Shown piece after piece: positions 54,826-64,000 of a stretch of DNA of 64,000 bases (within the stretch, counting starts at the first letter, position 1; every line of letters begins with the position of its first letter). The stretch is from positions 508,115-572,114 of the forward strand of contig SDOX01000007.1 in NCBI GenBank assembly GCA_004565275.1, read 5' to 3'. Source of the DNA: Nannochloropsis salina CCMP1776 (lineage: Eukaryota; Sar; Eustigmatophyceae; Eustigmatales; Monodopsidaceae). The notes under the pieces were generated by a model. The model saw only the letters and a list, made by a program, of their open reading frames with translations. It searched no databases and was not told where the DNA came from. The translations under genes and the position numbers were made by a program.

Positions 54826-56291
54826 AACACGTCGAGAGGAGCTGTGGGTCTATGGTCGTGTGTGTGCGTGGTGGGGTCGAGGCATTAAGGGGCTTGCCTG
54901 GATGTGTTCCTTGGTCACATTCGAATATCCGTTACGCCAAGGCACTGAGTGCCTCTAGCCACAGTAGCAGGTGCCGCAAGCCTGCCTGGGTCACAAGTTC
55001 ACATGGCATCTATGTACCGATACTGGCTTTCTAAAGCACTCAGTATGTGCTCTCAAATATTGATGCATTTGAGCGCGCATGGGCGGATGCGCATCATCCT
55101 TCAATTTGGCGGCAAACGACGCTCATGTACCTCTCGTCACATTTTCTCAAGAACTCTCTATTGTTATTCCTGTCAAAGTGCTGGCCACCCTGTTTCTTTA
55201 GTGAAGAGCCCTCGATTTTCATTTCAAAGTTTTAGAAATCCAAAATGTCCTGGGAAAAAGATTGATTATACAAGTGGATCCAAATATAGCCAGGAAAAAG
55301 AATCTGGTTCACCGATATATACCTGCCTCTGTAGAGGGGATATGAGAAGCCGATTTTGTTCAGTTTTTTCTTCTTTTTTTACTTTTTAAAAGTTTTTATC
55401 CATTTTTTAAACGCTGGCCATGTTGGCCTTGCATGCCACGGGTGTGGACGTGGGTATATGCCCAAGTTTTTTTTGAGGGGATCAAGGTTTCGTTTCCCTT
55501 TCCCCGTTGTTTTCTCATGAGCGCACAGGTCTGCGATTGTAAATGTGTTGCTGCCGTGTGCTTCAAATTAGTCTGCTTGTAATGTTGCGCCCATCCTTTC
55601 GTCGCCACTCCACGCTCCGGGCTTCAGGTGTCACATGCGTGTTGTTCCATTGCTTGCGGTCGCCCTGTCCTTGTCCCTCCGCAACACTCTCTGCCCTCAC
55701 CGTACAAAGTTTCTATCCGGGCTATGACGGTGGTGCTCCCCTGCGCACCAGGACATGGCATCGAAATTGACATTCATGCGTAGTAAAAGATGCTCGTATT
55801 ATAGCGCGCTCTCTACTGGCCCGCTGACCTTCTTTCTCTAAGTCGACTCTTCCACCTCCTTCAAGCTATTAACTGTATGCCAGAAAAGCGGCTTGCGAAA
55901 TTGATACCATCGTACCTACCTCGTAACCTCCGTACACAAAATCAAAAGAATTTTTTTGGTGCCTTCAGCTCCCTCGTAGTCTCCTCGATTAAGTCCGTAA
56001 TATCCCTTCCAGATTCTTCCTCAGCGAAAGTCACCTCCCTCCGCACGGCCTCATTTCCCAATTACACCAAACTGAACTTCTAAGTGTGCTTGCCGTCACA
56101 AAAGTTTCGCAGAGCAAATACAAAATTCAGATTCGCTCGCTGTCCATCATGACTGAAAAAATTTCATCCGTGATGGCAGCGTTTAGCTCCTCCATATCCA
56201 AACCGGCCTTCTCTATGGTTCAGTAGCCCCTTGCCAACCAAAACGCACGATTTCTCCGGAAGAAATACCAGCCACTATCTCTCTCTCTCTC
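54826..56291. other. intergenic, no gene seen
   Basis: About 1.47 kb between two - strand genes, partly AT-rich with T runs near 55365-55410. A 146-codon frame on + (54949-55389) has no domain. It should hold the MBL-gene promoter and the cyclin 3' UTR. Confidence 0.4.
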
Positions 56292-56294
56292 TCA
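56278..56294 (+). repeat. short CT microsatellite
   Basis: About eight CT units directly abutting the cyclin stop codon on the opposite strand (GA repeat in the transcript). Confidence 0.6.
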
Positions 56295-57998
56295 AGAATT
56301 CATGAGAACTTGGACTCCTTGAAAGTAAGTGTGAGCGCACATACTCGCCCGGCTCCCCAAGCCGACCCCTGCCCCCATCCCAGCCGCGCTGTTGTAATGA
56401 TGCTGGAGACGCTGCTGTTGCTGTTGCTGCTGCTGAACTGGAGCGTAGTGAGTTGGGTAAAATGGCGGCTGCAGCTGCTGCTGCTGGTGCTGGTGCTGCT
56501 GCGGTCGGTAGTGATGCAAGCGGTTCTGTGTCCCCAAGCATTTGCCTGCAACGCCTGCTCCCGATCCCCCTCTACCCGCCATACGCTGGTGGTGCTCTTG
56601 TCGTGCAACGGCAGCCGCAGCGGCTGTGCCGTTTCCCGCAGACTCGAGGCTGACTGAGCGCTCGAAACCGCTGCCCACTCCTTGTAGGCTACTTCCGACG
56701 CCCACGCCGCGGCTGTTGCACGTCCCCGACGCAACCTCCGACGCCAGGGAGGCATTGCATGGCGCATGCTGGCGCTCTTGGCCGTAATACGCCGGCCTGC
56801 TCACTCCCTCGCCCCAACACAGCACATCTCCTGCGTCTCCACAGGCCTCCGCGGGCGACACAGCGGACGACGAGGAGTTCGAGGAATGGCTCGAGTAGAA
56901 GGTCGGTGCGTGCGAGGCCAACAGTCGGGGCGGTGGCTTGCAGCTTAGCGGTACGGGGGCGTACAGCACGTGAGGATACTGGAAGTGTGGTGCTTGCTCG
57001 TGCGGCTGCAGCACAGGGCGATGGCAGGAGGGGCTAGTCTGGAAGCCATCCGATACCCTGTGTCCGGCCAGGGAGGCTGCGGAGCCCGGATACGCCCCAG
57101 GCACGGGACCCTTCTCGCACGAAAAGTAGGACGTAAAATGTCGCTGTCGCTGGTCTACCGACACCAGCTGCTGAGCCTCTCCTCCCATGCCCGCCTTTCC
57201 CCCCGACAAAACCAGACGCCGTTGTTCCTGTTGCTGCTCGTGCACAAGCTGCTGTTGCTGCAGGTGCTGCCGATGGGAAAGCGGTGGGGTCACCACCATG
57301 CCAGGCGACACAGAGCGCCCGCCCCCAATACCGCGATTGACCAGCCAACCCCCATCCACAAAGACCGGACTCGGGACCCGCCCGACTCCTCCTACCCCAC
57401 CGCCTGTCGTCCCCGTCACACCGGCCATGCTCCCGCTGCCCAGATTCGTTTTGCTCCCGCTGCTGGCGAAGCGGGGGCAACAAGACGGGCAGGCGGCGTG
57501 TGCGGCATGGTTCATAAGCTCGTGGAAGTACCGGAAGAAGACGTCTTCGGTGACGTGGAGGGAGAAGTTCGTCAAAAACAAAAACTCGACCTCCAGCGCG
57601 TTGATCTCCTTGCAGGGCACGCCCCCGACCTTGGCGTAGTACAGGTTGTTGAAGTACTGGTCGTCGAAAAACTTGGCCGCGAGCATGACCGCGGTGATCA
57701 AGACCCGGTGCACGTTCAACGCGGTCAAGGCAAAGTTGCTCTGCTGGATCAACCGGTCGATGTAAATGAGCGCCAGCACCAGACACTCAGAGGAGCACGA
57801 TGCGTACTTGTTGATCCGTTCCAAGTACTCAGCGACACTAATACTCGGGGGGCGCGACGCGTGGAATTTGGTGATAGTGGGCGAGTTCCCGTCACCCTCA
57901 GCAGACTCTCCCCTCTTGTTCACATCCAACAGCTTTTGAAGCACGCATCCCAAGGTGCGGACCAACAGCCTGCTCCGTTCTTCCGGACCTTTGTCCAT
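56292..57998 (-). CDS. PHO80-like (P/U-type) cyclin with long glutamine-rich tail
   Basis: Cyclin of the Pho80/CYCU class, which partners Pho85-type kinases in nutrient and growth control. The frame's first ATG at 57998 gives 568 residues. The cyclin box (about 15-175) starts [18 protein letters not shown] and continues [63 protein letters not shown] and [15 protein letters not shown], closely following the family signature. The remaining 390 residues are low complexity: glycine/serine tracts, histidine- and glutamine-rich runs (QQQQQQQQR) near the end. That is far longer than yeast or plant members, which are about 200-300 residues. An in-frame but ATG-less extension runs upstream to 58490, so a 5' exon is possible. 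Confidence 0.88.
   Translation of the reverse strand: MDKGPEERSRLLVRTLGCVLQKLLDVNKRGESAEGDGNSPTITKFHASRPPSISVAEYLERINKYASCSSECLVLALIYIDRLIQQSNFALTALNVHRVLITAVMLAAKFFDDQYFNNLYYAKVGGVPCKEINALEVEFLFLTNFSLHVTEDVFFRYFHELMNHAAHAACPSCCPRFASSGSKTNLGSGSMAGVTGTTGGGVGGVGRVPSPVFVDGGWLVNRGIGGGRSVSPGMVVTPPLSHRQHLQQQQLVHEQQQEQRRLVLSGGKAGMGGEAQQLVSVDQRQRHFTSYFSCEKGPVPGAYPGSAASLAGHRVSDGFQTSPSCHRPVLQPHEQAPHFQYPHVLYAPVPLSCKPPPRLLASHAPTFYSSHSSNSSSSAVSPAEACGDAGDVLCWGEGVSRPAYYGQERQHAPCNASLASEVASGTCNSRGVGVGSSLQGVGSGFERSVSLESAGNGTAAAAAVARQEHHQRMAGRGGSGAGVAGKCLGTQNRLHHYRPQQHQHQQQQLQPPFYPTHYAPVQQQQQQQQRLQHHYNSAAGMGAGVGLGSRASMCAHTYFQGVQVLMNS
56394..56520 (-). repeat. CAG-rich coding repeat (poly-Gln/His)
   Basis: On the coding strand of the cyclin gene, CAG, CAA and CAC codons alternate in two blocks, encoding HQHQQQQLQ and [11 protein letters not shown]. 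Both runs are short and interrupted. Confidence 0.7.
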
Positions 57999-59332
57999 GA
58001 CAGACTTCCGCCCCCTGCAAGACCACGCGACCGATGCGGAGGACGGCAAGCTTGAGGGGTCCAAGGAGTAGGTGGCAGAGGAGTGGAGCGTGGACGAGGA
58101 GTAAGAGGGGCCCAACGTGCAGAGGGAAGGAAGGGACGAGAGGGATGGAGCGTCTCCAAGGGAAGGACTGATGGTGCGAAGCCTGTCGAGCCTCACCTCA
58201 GAATACAGATCCTCGGCCTCCTGACCCGTCTGTCCTGAGCCTGCTCTTTCGTTCTCTACTAAGTACGCACAACCGTGACGGGAAACAGCAGCCGCAAGAC
58301 CCTTCGTCCCATCCCCCCCTGGAAGGGCGGGGTTTTCACGCAATGAGATTCCGCCTAGAGCTGCGACGCCATCAGCGCAGATGGAAAAGACGACAGGCAG
58401 CAGACTCGGCCTCGGAAGGAGAGGGAGGTGAGGACGCTCGGGATATAGCACGGCCGCGTCGAAGACACTGGCACCGAGAACGATCCACAAAGCGTTTGCG
58501 AACCCTGCAGATGAGGGCGCAGCGAAAAGGTAAAGCTCCTGGGATTGAGATCGAAGAAAAGATAGGGCTCAGCGCTCTAATCCTTCCTTCTCGCTTCTAT
58601 CCGCCGAGGCTTCCCTCTTCTTTTCAACCCGAAAGGACAACAAGCGGGCTCCTCCTCCTGAGCCACCTGTGAGACGTAGGATGTGGTCCGATGTGTAAGA
58701 AAATGCTGTAGCTAATACAACCAATCCTCCACATCGGGAAGGAGGAAGGGGGGCTCTCATCCCTTCTCCAGAGAGCAATTCCTCTCCCTGTCACGAGCGC
58801 ATGTCACCAACGTGGCCACCGTAAGTCCCATACTCCGCCACTAATTCATACATCGGAGCGCAATTATATGTACGCGACGCCAGGGTGTGGAGCCATGGTC
58901 ACAAAAGCTGGCTAGGAGACCGGCAGTGCCAAGAGAAAAATGGGTTGGTGTACGTATGGGTCTGCCTCGCGCCCGCCACCCAAAACAGGCAACGGGCATG
59001 AGCGCTGAGATAAATCCACAGCCCCGCCCGCTCCGCCGGCCGACGCCCGAGACGCGTGCCACACCCTTCGTAATCCACACCCACCACATGCGTACCGGCC
59101 ACAAACGTCTGAAAAATGACCGGGCGTGGTGGCCTGAGCAGCCGACAGGGTAGTGCGTGGTGGGTGGGTATGAGACATCGAGCCACCAGTATCTTTCTCA
59201 ACTTTTTAGCGGGCTCGAGCCGCTAAAATATTCAAAAGGGGGGACATATAGTCTGAGAAAGCAAAAAGTTAACAGCTCTTGGCCGCGATGGCATTGCTTA
59301 CACAAGCTCTTCAACTTTCGTCGATCTTTTAT
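57999..59332. other. intergenic, no confident gene
   Basis: About 1.33 kb between the cyclin start and the SPF27 stop, both on -. 57999-58490 is an ATG-less open extension of the cyclin frame that may be leader or part of an unrecognised exon (a GAG|GTGAGG donor-like site is near 58193). The remainder shows no gene. Confidence 0.35.
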
Positions 59333-60510
59333 CTACAAGGCATCTTTCTTTACTTCGTTTCCGTTTTTCTCGTGCCCCTCTAAAGCAGCTTCTGATGCCA
59401 CGTCTGTTCTTAACCGCTTAATTTCCATCCGCAGCATGGCACAAGCTTTTTGAAGCTCCAAATTCGTGTAAAGAATTTCATCTCTTTTCCGGGTTAAGTT
59501 CGAAAGGCGAGGGGCCACCTCTTCTTGTTTCGTTTTCCTACTTAGATTAATCTGGTTGGAAAAGGACGCAGGGTAGGATATCATGAGAATAAGCTTCGGA
59601 GACCTCTTTTCTGCCCCCCCGAGTCCTCCCACACACACGTACACACTCTGCTTCTTTTCGAAGGCTCTCCAACTCTTTGTCCAGATTGCCCTTGAATGTC
59701 TCCAGCTCCCGGTTGTAGGCCAGCCAGACGTCTGGAGCGAAGTTCTGTAGCAGCTCCATGTTCACAATCCTGATGAGGGTTCCAACGCACGATTTGGAAG
59801 AAAAGTCATTTCACGCAGCTCTTGAAATACCATCCTGACTTTCTTCCCCAAGTGCAGAGCCAGTTGACACGAAACTCACCTGTTGCCCAGGTGCTCTTCT
59901 TGCGCCCGGAGATTGTTCAGAGCCGTACGCCAGGCCTGAAGGTCTCCCTGCAGCCCAGGATCTGGTTTCTTTCCAGCATATCTACATTTCATGATGTTAC
60001 GTAGATTGTTTCTTATCGTTGTGAGATTTTTTCGATGCATAAAACCGCAAGGTGAATGTTCTCTTACCTTGACTCATCCAGGGGCGCCATGGGTTTCCCG
60101 GCCGCCACTCTTTCTAGTTCGGTGGCGATAAAAAAACTCTTTTCAAAATTCAGCTCCGGCATCGGGCGGTCAGCCAAATAATCCCTGTGGAAATGTTGTC
60201 CAGTGGACGTGGGGTGAGAACCCGGCCAGCGAGTCGCTTACACGGGGTCCTCTCTTTCCAGACCGTCTCCTGACCTTTTGGAAAAGCGAGGATTCCGCAT
60301 TTCTTCCAAAATTAGTTGGTCGACGCGCACCCGTATGTCTGGGTCCATTTCCCCATCAATGTACGGCAATGCGTCCAAATTTAGCTGCCCCGTGAAGAGG
60401 ATGTGGCGAAAAGAAAATGTCAGGGGACTGATGCGATGGACACGAAGAGTTCAGCCCTTTCCATGCGTCAAGGTCAAATCTGCACTTACTTGTTCCAAAG
60501 ACGGGTGCAT
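59333..60510 (-). CDS. BCAS2: pre-mRNA-splicing factor SPF27 (BCAS2)
   Basis: Core coiled-coil subunit of the Prp19/NineTeen complex of the spliceosome. Six exons: 60510-60490, 60384-60275, 60184-60068, 59981-59880, 59769-59643 and 59551-59333. All introns are GT-AG and in phase, giving 231 residues (human 225). It opens MHPSLEQ, then LDALPYIDGEMDPDIR, QLILEEMRNPRF, ELNFEKSFFIATELERVAAG, LQAWRTALNNLRAQEEHL, LQNFAPDVWLAYNRELETF, LRKEAECINLSRKTKQEEV and a C-terminal coiled coil, each block matching the family in order. With six exons it is the most intron-rich gene in the window. Head to head with the next gene. Confidence 0.94.
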
Positions 60511-60983
60511 TGTGGGTTCAGAGCCCGAATCCTTGCCAATGGATGTTGGTAATAGCATGTTGTCGCACAGGATGGAGCACTAGCCGTGGTGGGACAAGAT
60601 TTCGTCTTCCTTTGTGGTCACAATTTCCACGGAACTTGCGCTATTCAGCCAGAGAAATGCCGTCTTGCCCCTGCGATGGATAATTGGATTCAATAAGTGT
60701 AGCACTTGTGTCCTTTTGTCTCAAACTGTGGCCTCGTGGTCTCGAATGAAGCCTCTGTCTCGCCGCCCTCCTGTCAGGCTTTCGCCAGAGAAGCCCCGCC
60801 ACTTTCAGGAACGTAACTCCATCTACAAAGCCTCTAAAGGGCAAGATAGAAAGCTCTCTGTGACAAATACACACCATAATTACTAACACAGAGCCCTCAA
60901 TCGTCTTCTGGGAGCTTCCTCTTTGTCGCAATTTACTGTTTTGTACGTGTGCTTTTAGCAGTGCAGTAAGGCGACATCAAGGG
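60511..60983. promoter_or_regulatory. divergent promoter region, BCAS2 / coiled-coil gene
   Basis: 473 bp between outward-facing starts. Short frames only; no named motif recognised. Confidence 0.4.
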
Positions 60984-63158
60984 ATGGCGGCTGATAGCAT
61001 TTCTTCTATCCGTGATATAAGCCTAGAGGATCTATTCATTGGAACAGGACCCTACGCAGGCTTGCAAAAAAGTGTGCGGTTAACATTTAGATGCTTGCTT
61101 CAAGCATTGCATCAGCAAGGGACTGAAATTACGAAACTCCAGGAGCAACTTGCTAGGGATGGCGCGCGCCGCGATGCCGAGTTAGGCACCCTTCACGAGC
61201 AGACACAGACAGGGGCAGTTTCCATGCGTACAATTCGTACGCTGCTTGAAGGACATATAGAGACACTGCGGGCCGAATTTGCACCCAAGCTTAGAGGTCT
61301 TGATTTTCGGGTGCAAGATGTGTTCTCCCGGCTCCACGGCGTCGAGGAAGATAGACAGCGGCACCACCGCCACCCCCGAGTACATTACAAACAAAGCGAC
61401 ACATTTCGGCTTGCAAAGCTGGAGGAAGAAATGTCAAGGGTATCTCTTGAGCTGGAAGGGAAAGCGGACAATTCAGAGGTGGAAGCGGCGCTTCGGGAGC
61501 GGGTGAGCAAAACCTCTTTGGCAAAACGGATCAAAACACTTTTAGACGACGACGCGGAGAGTGCTGTGAAGAAAGTCAGCACGTTGCCCACAAATACCTT
61601 GCAACGTCTGAAGGCTCGCATGGAAATATTGGAACGGCAGAACGCTGATCAGGATGAGATCATGTCGAGGGTCTTCGGGGAGGTGGAAGCCATCAAGGCT
61701 CACGTGCTGGGGAGTAAAGGGGCGGAGAACGGGCGCGACGAGGACTCGATTAGCGCCATTATGAAGAGCCTACAAGCGATGTTACAGCAGCAAAGTAGAC
61801 GTTTGAGTCGCGCTGAGAGGGAAATGGGCTCCCTGCGCGAGAGTGCAATGCAGGACATGGCGGCGTTGACAACCCAGCTGGAGGAGCGCGGGGACCCGGT
61901 GTTTCGAGAACAAGAGGAATTGCGGCAGAGGCAGGAGCAGACGGCCGCGGTTCTCAAGGCACTGGAGGAAAAGACGGAAGCGTCGATGTCGGCGGTGAGG
62001 GCCTTGCAAGCCCAGATGTTGGTTGTGGGGAGGGGGCTGGGGGGCGAAGGGAAGGGACGGGGAGACGACAGCCATACCGAGGAGACCGCCAGGGCCGTGG
62101 CTACATTGGAGGCGAAAATACACGCGCAGAGCCAGGAGACACAGGTGCGTTTGGACAAAGTAGAGAGTGCGGTGGCCTTCCAAGCCGGGCAGCGAGGGCA
62201 CATCCTGCATCGTCTCGACAGGCTGGACAGGTGCCAGTGGGGTCTGGCAGCAGGAGCGTTTCCCGCTCCGAATCCTCCATCCCTTTCTTCCTATGCGGCC
62301 TCGCTTGCTCTCTCCCCCCAGCCACGCGCATCTAATTTCCCGCAGGCAAGCCCCAAGCCGCCCCTCCCGCGGAGGGAGCAGGAGCCAGTCGGCCAGGAAG
62401 CACCGCCGCCACCCGCGTCGGCGCCCAGCCCCCCCCCCACTCAGGCAGGCCGAGAAGTCCATGACATGCTCACCGAGGCCCCTGTTCTTGCAGGAATGGG
62501 CGGGTCCGGCGGTGGGATGGGCGGAAGGGGGAGATGGGCGTCTGCGGGTTGGCAGAGGGCCCAGTCAGGTTATGGCGCGAAGGAGCCCTGCGCTGCGTCT
62601 TTGGCAGCACCATTCCCACGTCCCCACGTCAATGTTTCCGGCAGTCATGGCCCTCCACCACCCTTCTATGAAGCACCTCCACCTCCACTCTACTCCCCAT
62701 CCGCAGCCCCACTGCAGCCTTCGCGACAGCGAGTGTCGCACGTACCTGCACCGCACCCCCTCAGTCCAGACCAAGTCCGTTTCCGACCACATCCCCCGGT
62801 CCACCCCGCGTACGAACAGCCAGCGGACGCGCAGGAAATTTATGGGCCAGGCGGGCAGTCTCGTCGACAAGCAACTCCAAGAACGGAAGAGTGTCCGGGC
62901 ACCGGGGGCAGCCACGACCACGTCGAGGGATCCCGTCAGGCGGCTGGGATGCCTCCGCCCTCGGACAGAGCCTCCCATGACGGGATGGGAGGAGCAGAAA
63001 TTGTGGGAAGAACTGTAGCGACTGCGGGCGGGGAGGGGGGTCAAGGGGAGCTAGAGGCTTTGCGGCGCGAGAAGTTCTTGCTGCGGACCAGGATTACAGA
63101 GGGAATCATGAGTCAAAGCACATGTAGAGATGGCATTTTAAATGTTGAGCTAGCATGA
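60984..63158 (+). CDS. coiled-coil protein with proline-rich C-terminus, unknown function
   Basis: One frame of 724 residues from ATG at 60984 (ggATGGCGG context). A conserved-looking head (SISSIRDISLEDLFIGTG, YAGLQKSVRLTFRCLLQALH) precedes coiled-coil segments from about residue 35 to 420, rich in E, Q, R and L (KTSLAKRIKTLLDDDAESAV, LEILERQ-like heptads). From about 430 to 680 it is proline-, serine- and glycine-rich and probably disordered. A short helix, ELEALRREKFLLRTRI, closes it. The head plus coil resembles centrosome or basal-body scaffold proteins in general style, but I cannot name a family. Confidence 0.72.
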   Translation: MAADSISSIRDISLEDLFIGTGPYAGLQKSVRLTFRCLLQALHQQGTEITKLQEQLARDGARRDAELGTLHEQTQTGAVSMRTIRTLLEGHIETLRAEFAPKLRGLDFRVQDVFSRLHGVEEDRQRHHRHPRVHYKQSDTFRLAKLEEEMSRVSLELEGKADNSEVEAALRERVSKTSLAKRIKTLLDDDAESAVKKVSTLPTNTLQRLKARMEILERQNADQDEIMSRVFGEVEAIKAHVLGSKGAENGRDEDSISAIMKSLQAMLQQQSRRLSRAEREMGSLRESAMQDMAALTTQLEERGDPVFREQEELRQRQEQTAAVLKALEEKTEASMSAVRALQAQMLVVGRGLGGEGKGRGDDSHTEETARAVATLEAKIHAQSQETQVRLDKVESAVAFQAGQRGHILHRLDRLDRCQWGLAAGAFPAPNPPSLSSYAASLALSPQPRASNFPQASPKPPLPRREQEPVGQEAPPPPASAPSPPPTQAGREVHDMLTEAPVLAGMGGSGGGMGGRGRWASAGWQRAQSGYGAKEPCAASLAAPFPRPHVNVSGSHGPPPPFYEAPPPPLYSPSAAPLQPSRQRVSHVPAPHPLSPDQVRFRPHPPVHPAYEQPADAQEIYGPGGQSRRQATPRTEECPGTGGSHDHVEGSRQAAGMPPPSDRASHDGMGGAEIVGRTVATAGGEGGQGELEALRREKFLLRTRITEGIMSQSTCRDGILNVELA

Positions 63159-63307
63159 CAGCGCTGCGACTGGTTTTTATGATGCCGTGGGGGGGGGCGG
63201 AATCGAAGTACGGGCGTCCTCCTCTGTTACGTCAAATGAACGTTTCTGTCGGAAATGCCTCCCGCATCAACTGGGAATACTCAGACAACATTATTTCTTT
63301 GTAGCCG

Positions 63308-64000
63308 CTACTGCCTTGCTCCGCTGTCCATGGCTTTTACAGCCTTCACTATCAAACAAGCCACCCCCTCCCTCCTCACCTCAACCTCCCCAAATTCACT
63401 CGACACAAACAAGCGCCGCAACTCATCCAACTGGAAAAACCGAAACGTATTACTCTGAAGCCGTTCGTTCACTTCAAACGTTGACGCGTACATCCTCCCA
63501 CCTGGTTTGAGTACCCGGAGGCATTCCCGCAGGCTTTCTTCCAACCGAGGCCAGCAATGCAAGGCCGCCCCCGCGTGGATAGCATCAACACTCGACGTCT
63601 GAAACGGTTGTCGGGACGCGTCCGCTCGCACCAGCTCCGGCACCGGTAACTTCTCTTCCAGGAAACGCCGCCGAGTCTCTCGCAGCATGGACTCGCTGAA
63701 ATCGGCCGCGATGACCCGTTTCCATTTCCGAGACCGGCACAGGCGCCGGGCCATAAGGCCGCTCCCACAACTCAGATCGATCACAGTGCCCCGACCACTC
63801 CTTCGCTGCTGCTCACCTTGACGCTCGGATTCAGATCCCGCATCGAATAGCGGGGCGAAGAAAGCCTCCAGATCTCTGAATTCCTTGTCGATGCCAGGAA
63901 AGCCCGCGGTCTTGAAGTTGTCCCGCCATCCTCGCTCGTACAGGAAGGATGTGAGAGGGGAACGAAACAACTCTTGGGTGACAATGGCCGAGGGAGAAAA
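63308..64000 (-). CDS. SAM-dependent methyltransferase, plant plastid type, 5' end off the window
   Basis: Class I methyltransferase, at least 230 residues, continuing past the right edge. The lead LFRSPLTSFLYERGWRDNF is typical of a plant/algal plastid family of uncharacterised methyltransferases. Motif I is VIDLSCGSGLMARRL; further motifs are VIAADFSESMLRETRRR, LVRADASRQPFQTSSVDAIH, AGAALHCWPRLEESL and LRVLKPGGRMYASTF. The end VACLIVKAVKAMDSGARQ is a plausible terminus. The frame stays open to base 64000 without an ATG, so the transit peptide and start lie outside or beyond an intron. Substrate unknown. Confidence 0.88.
   Translation of the reverse strand, partial: FSPSAIVTQELFRSPLTSFLYERGWRDNFKTAGFPGIDKEFRDLEAFFAPLFDAGSESERQGEQQRRSGRGTVIDLSCGSGLMARRLCRSRKWKRVIAADFSESMLRETRRRFLEEKLPVPELVRADASRQPFQTSSVDAIHAGAALHCWPRLEESLRECLRVLKPGGRMYASTFEVNERLQSNTFRFFQLDELRRLFVSSEFGEVEVRREGVACLIVKAVKAMDSGARQ

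Noticed and set aside
54949-55389. 146-codon + frame in the gap after the MBL gene
   Set aside because: It runs into AT-rich sequence with T tracts, has no domain and an unusual serine/cysteine composition.
57999-58490. N-terminal extension of the cyclin to 58490
   Set aside because: The frame is open but has no ATG; its first possible start codon would be TTG, and the family's N-terminus aligns at the ATG at 57998.

Overview
The window looks like nuclear DNA from a compact, GC-rich unicellular eukaryote, probably a photosynthetic stramenopile of the eustigmatophyte type (Nannochloropsis/Microchloropsis). Three lines of evidence support this. Genes carry zero to five short GT-AG introns, mostly 100-260 nt. 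There is a nuclear gyrase B of bacterial ancestry with an N-terminal extension, plus a methyltransferase of a plant/algal type. The rest of the content (SEC61, PIG-K, TRAPP, Mediator, SPF27) is fully eukaryotic. The lineage call is inference; no rRNA, tRNA, CRISPR array, bacterial operon, retroelement or virus-like element was recognised.

Layout. 1-7.5 kb: a secreted repeat protein of unknown function and a 1192-residue coiled-coil protein, both +. 7.8-12.5 kb: organellar GYRB (-) divergent from SEC61 alpha (+). 13.6-18.6 kb: an ABCG half-transporter and UDP-glucose dehydrogenase (both -). 19.3-29.1 kb: a sulfotransferase/fucosyltransferase-like fusion, mitochondrial HSP60, the GPI transamidase catalytic subunit and a membrane-associated alpha/beta hydrolase (all +). 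29.7-38.4 kb: BolA1 (-), the AMSH deubiquitinase (+), a double-FYVE class 3 lipase (+) and TRAPPC4 (-). 39-43.9 kb: transketolase and RPAIN (+) and an unknown basic protein (-). 44.7-52.9 kb: MED6 (-), a DysF-syntaxin fusion (+), tRNA adenosine deaminase (-) and a CWF19L1 carrying an RRM (+). 53.3-64 kb: a ferredoxin/metallo-beta-lactamase protein, a PHO80-type cyclin and SPF27/BCAS2 (all -), a second large coiled-coil protein (+) and a methyltransferase running off the right edge (-).

How they fit together. Most genes are housekeeping. Two loose themes stand out. The first is the secretory/glycan pathway: SEC61 translocon, UDP-glucuronate supply, Golgi-type sulfo/fucosyl transfer and GPI anchoring. 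The second is endosomal/vesicle traffic: AMSH, FYVE lipase, TRAPPC4 and the DysF-SNARE. Many genes sit head to head across about 400-800 bp, so shared promoters are likely.

The strongest candidates for undescribed biology are three single-reading-frame domain fusions: DysF + Qa-SNARE + CaaX box (47268-48770), sulfotransferase-like + fucosyltransferase-like (19304-21718), and the RRM inside CWF19L1 (50753-52915). The ABCG gene has an apparent one-base frame break. All splice sites were read by eye and none is backed by transcripts.
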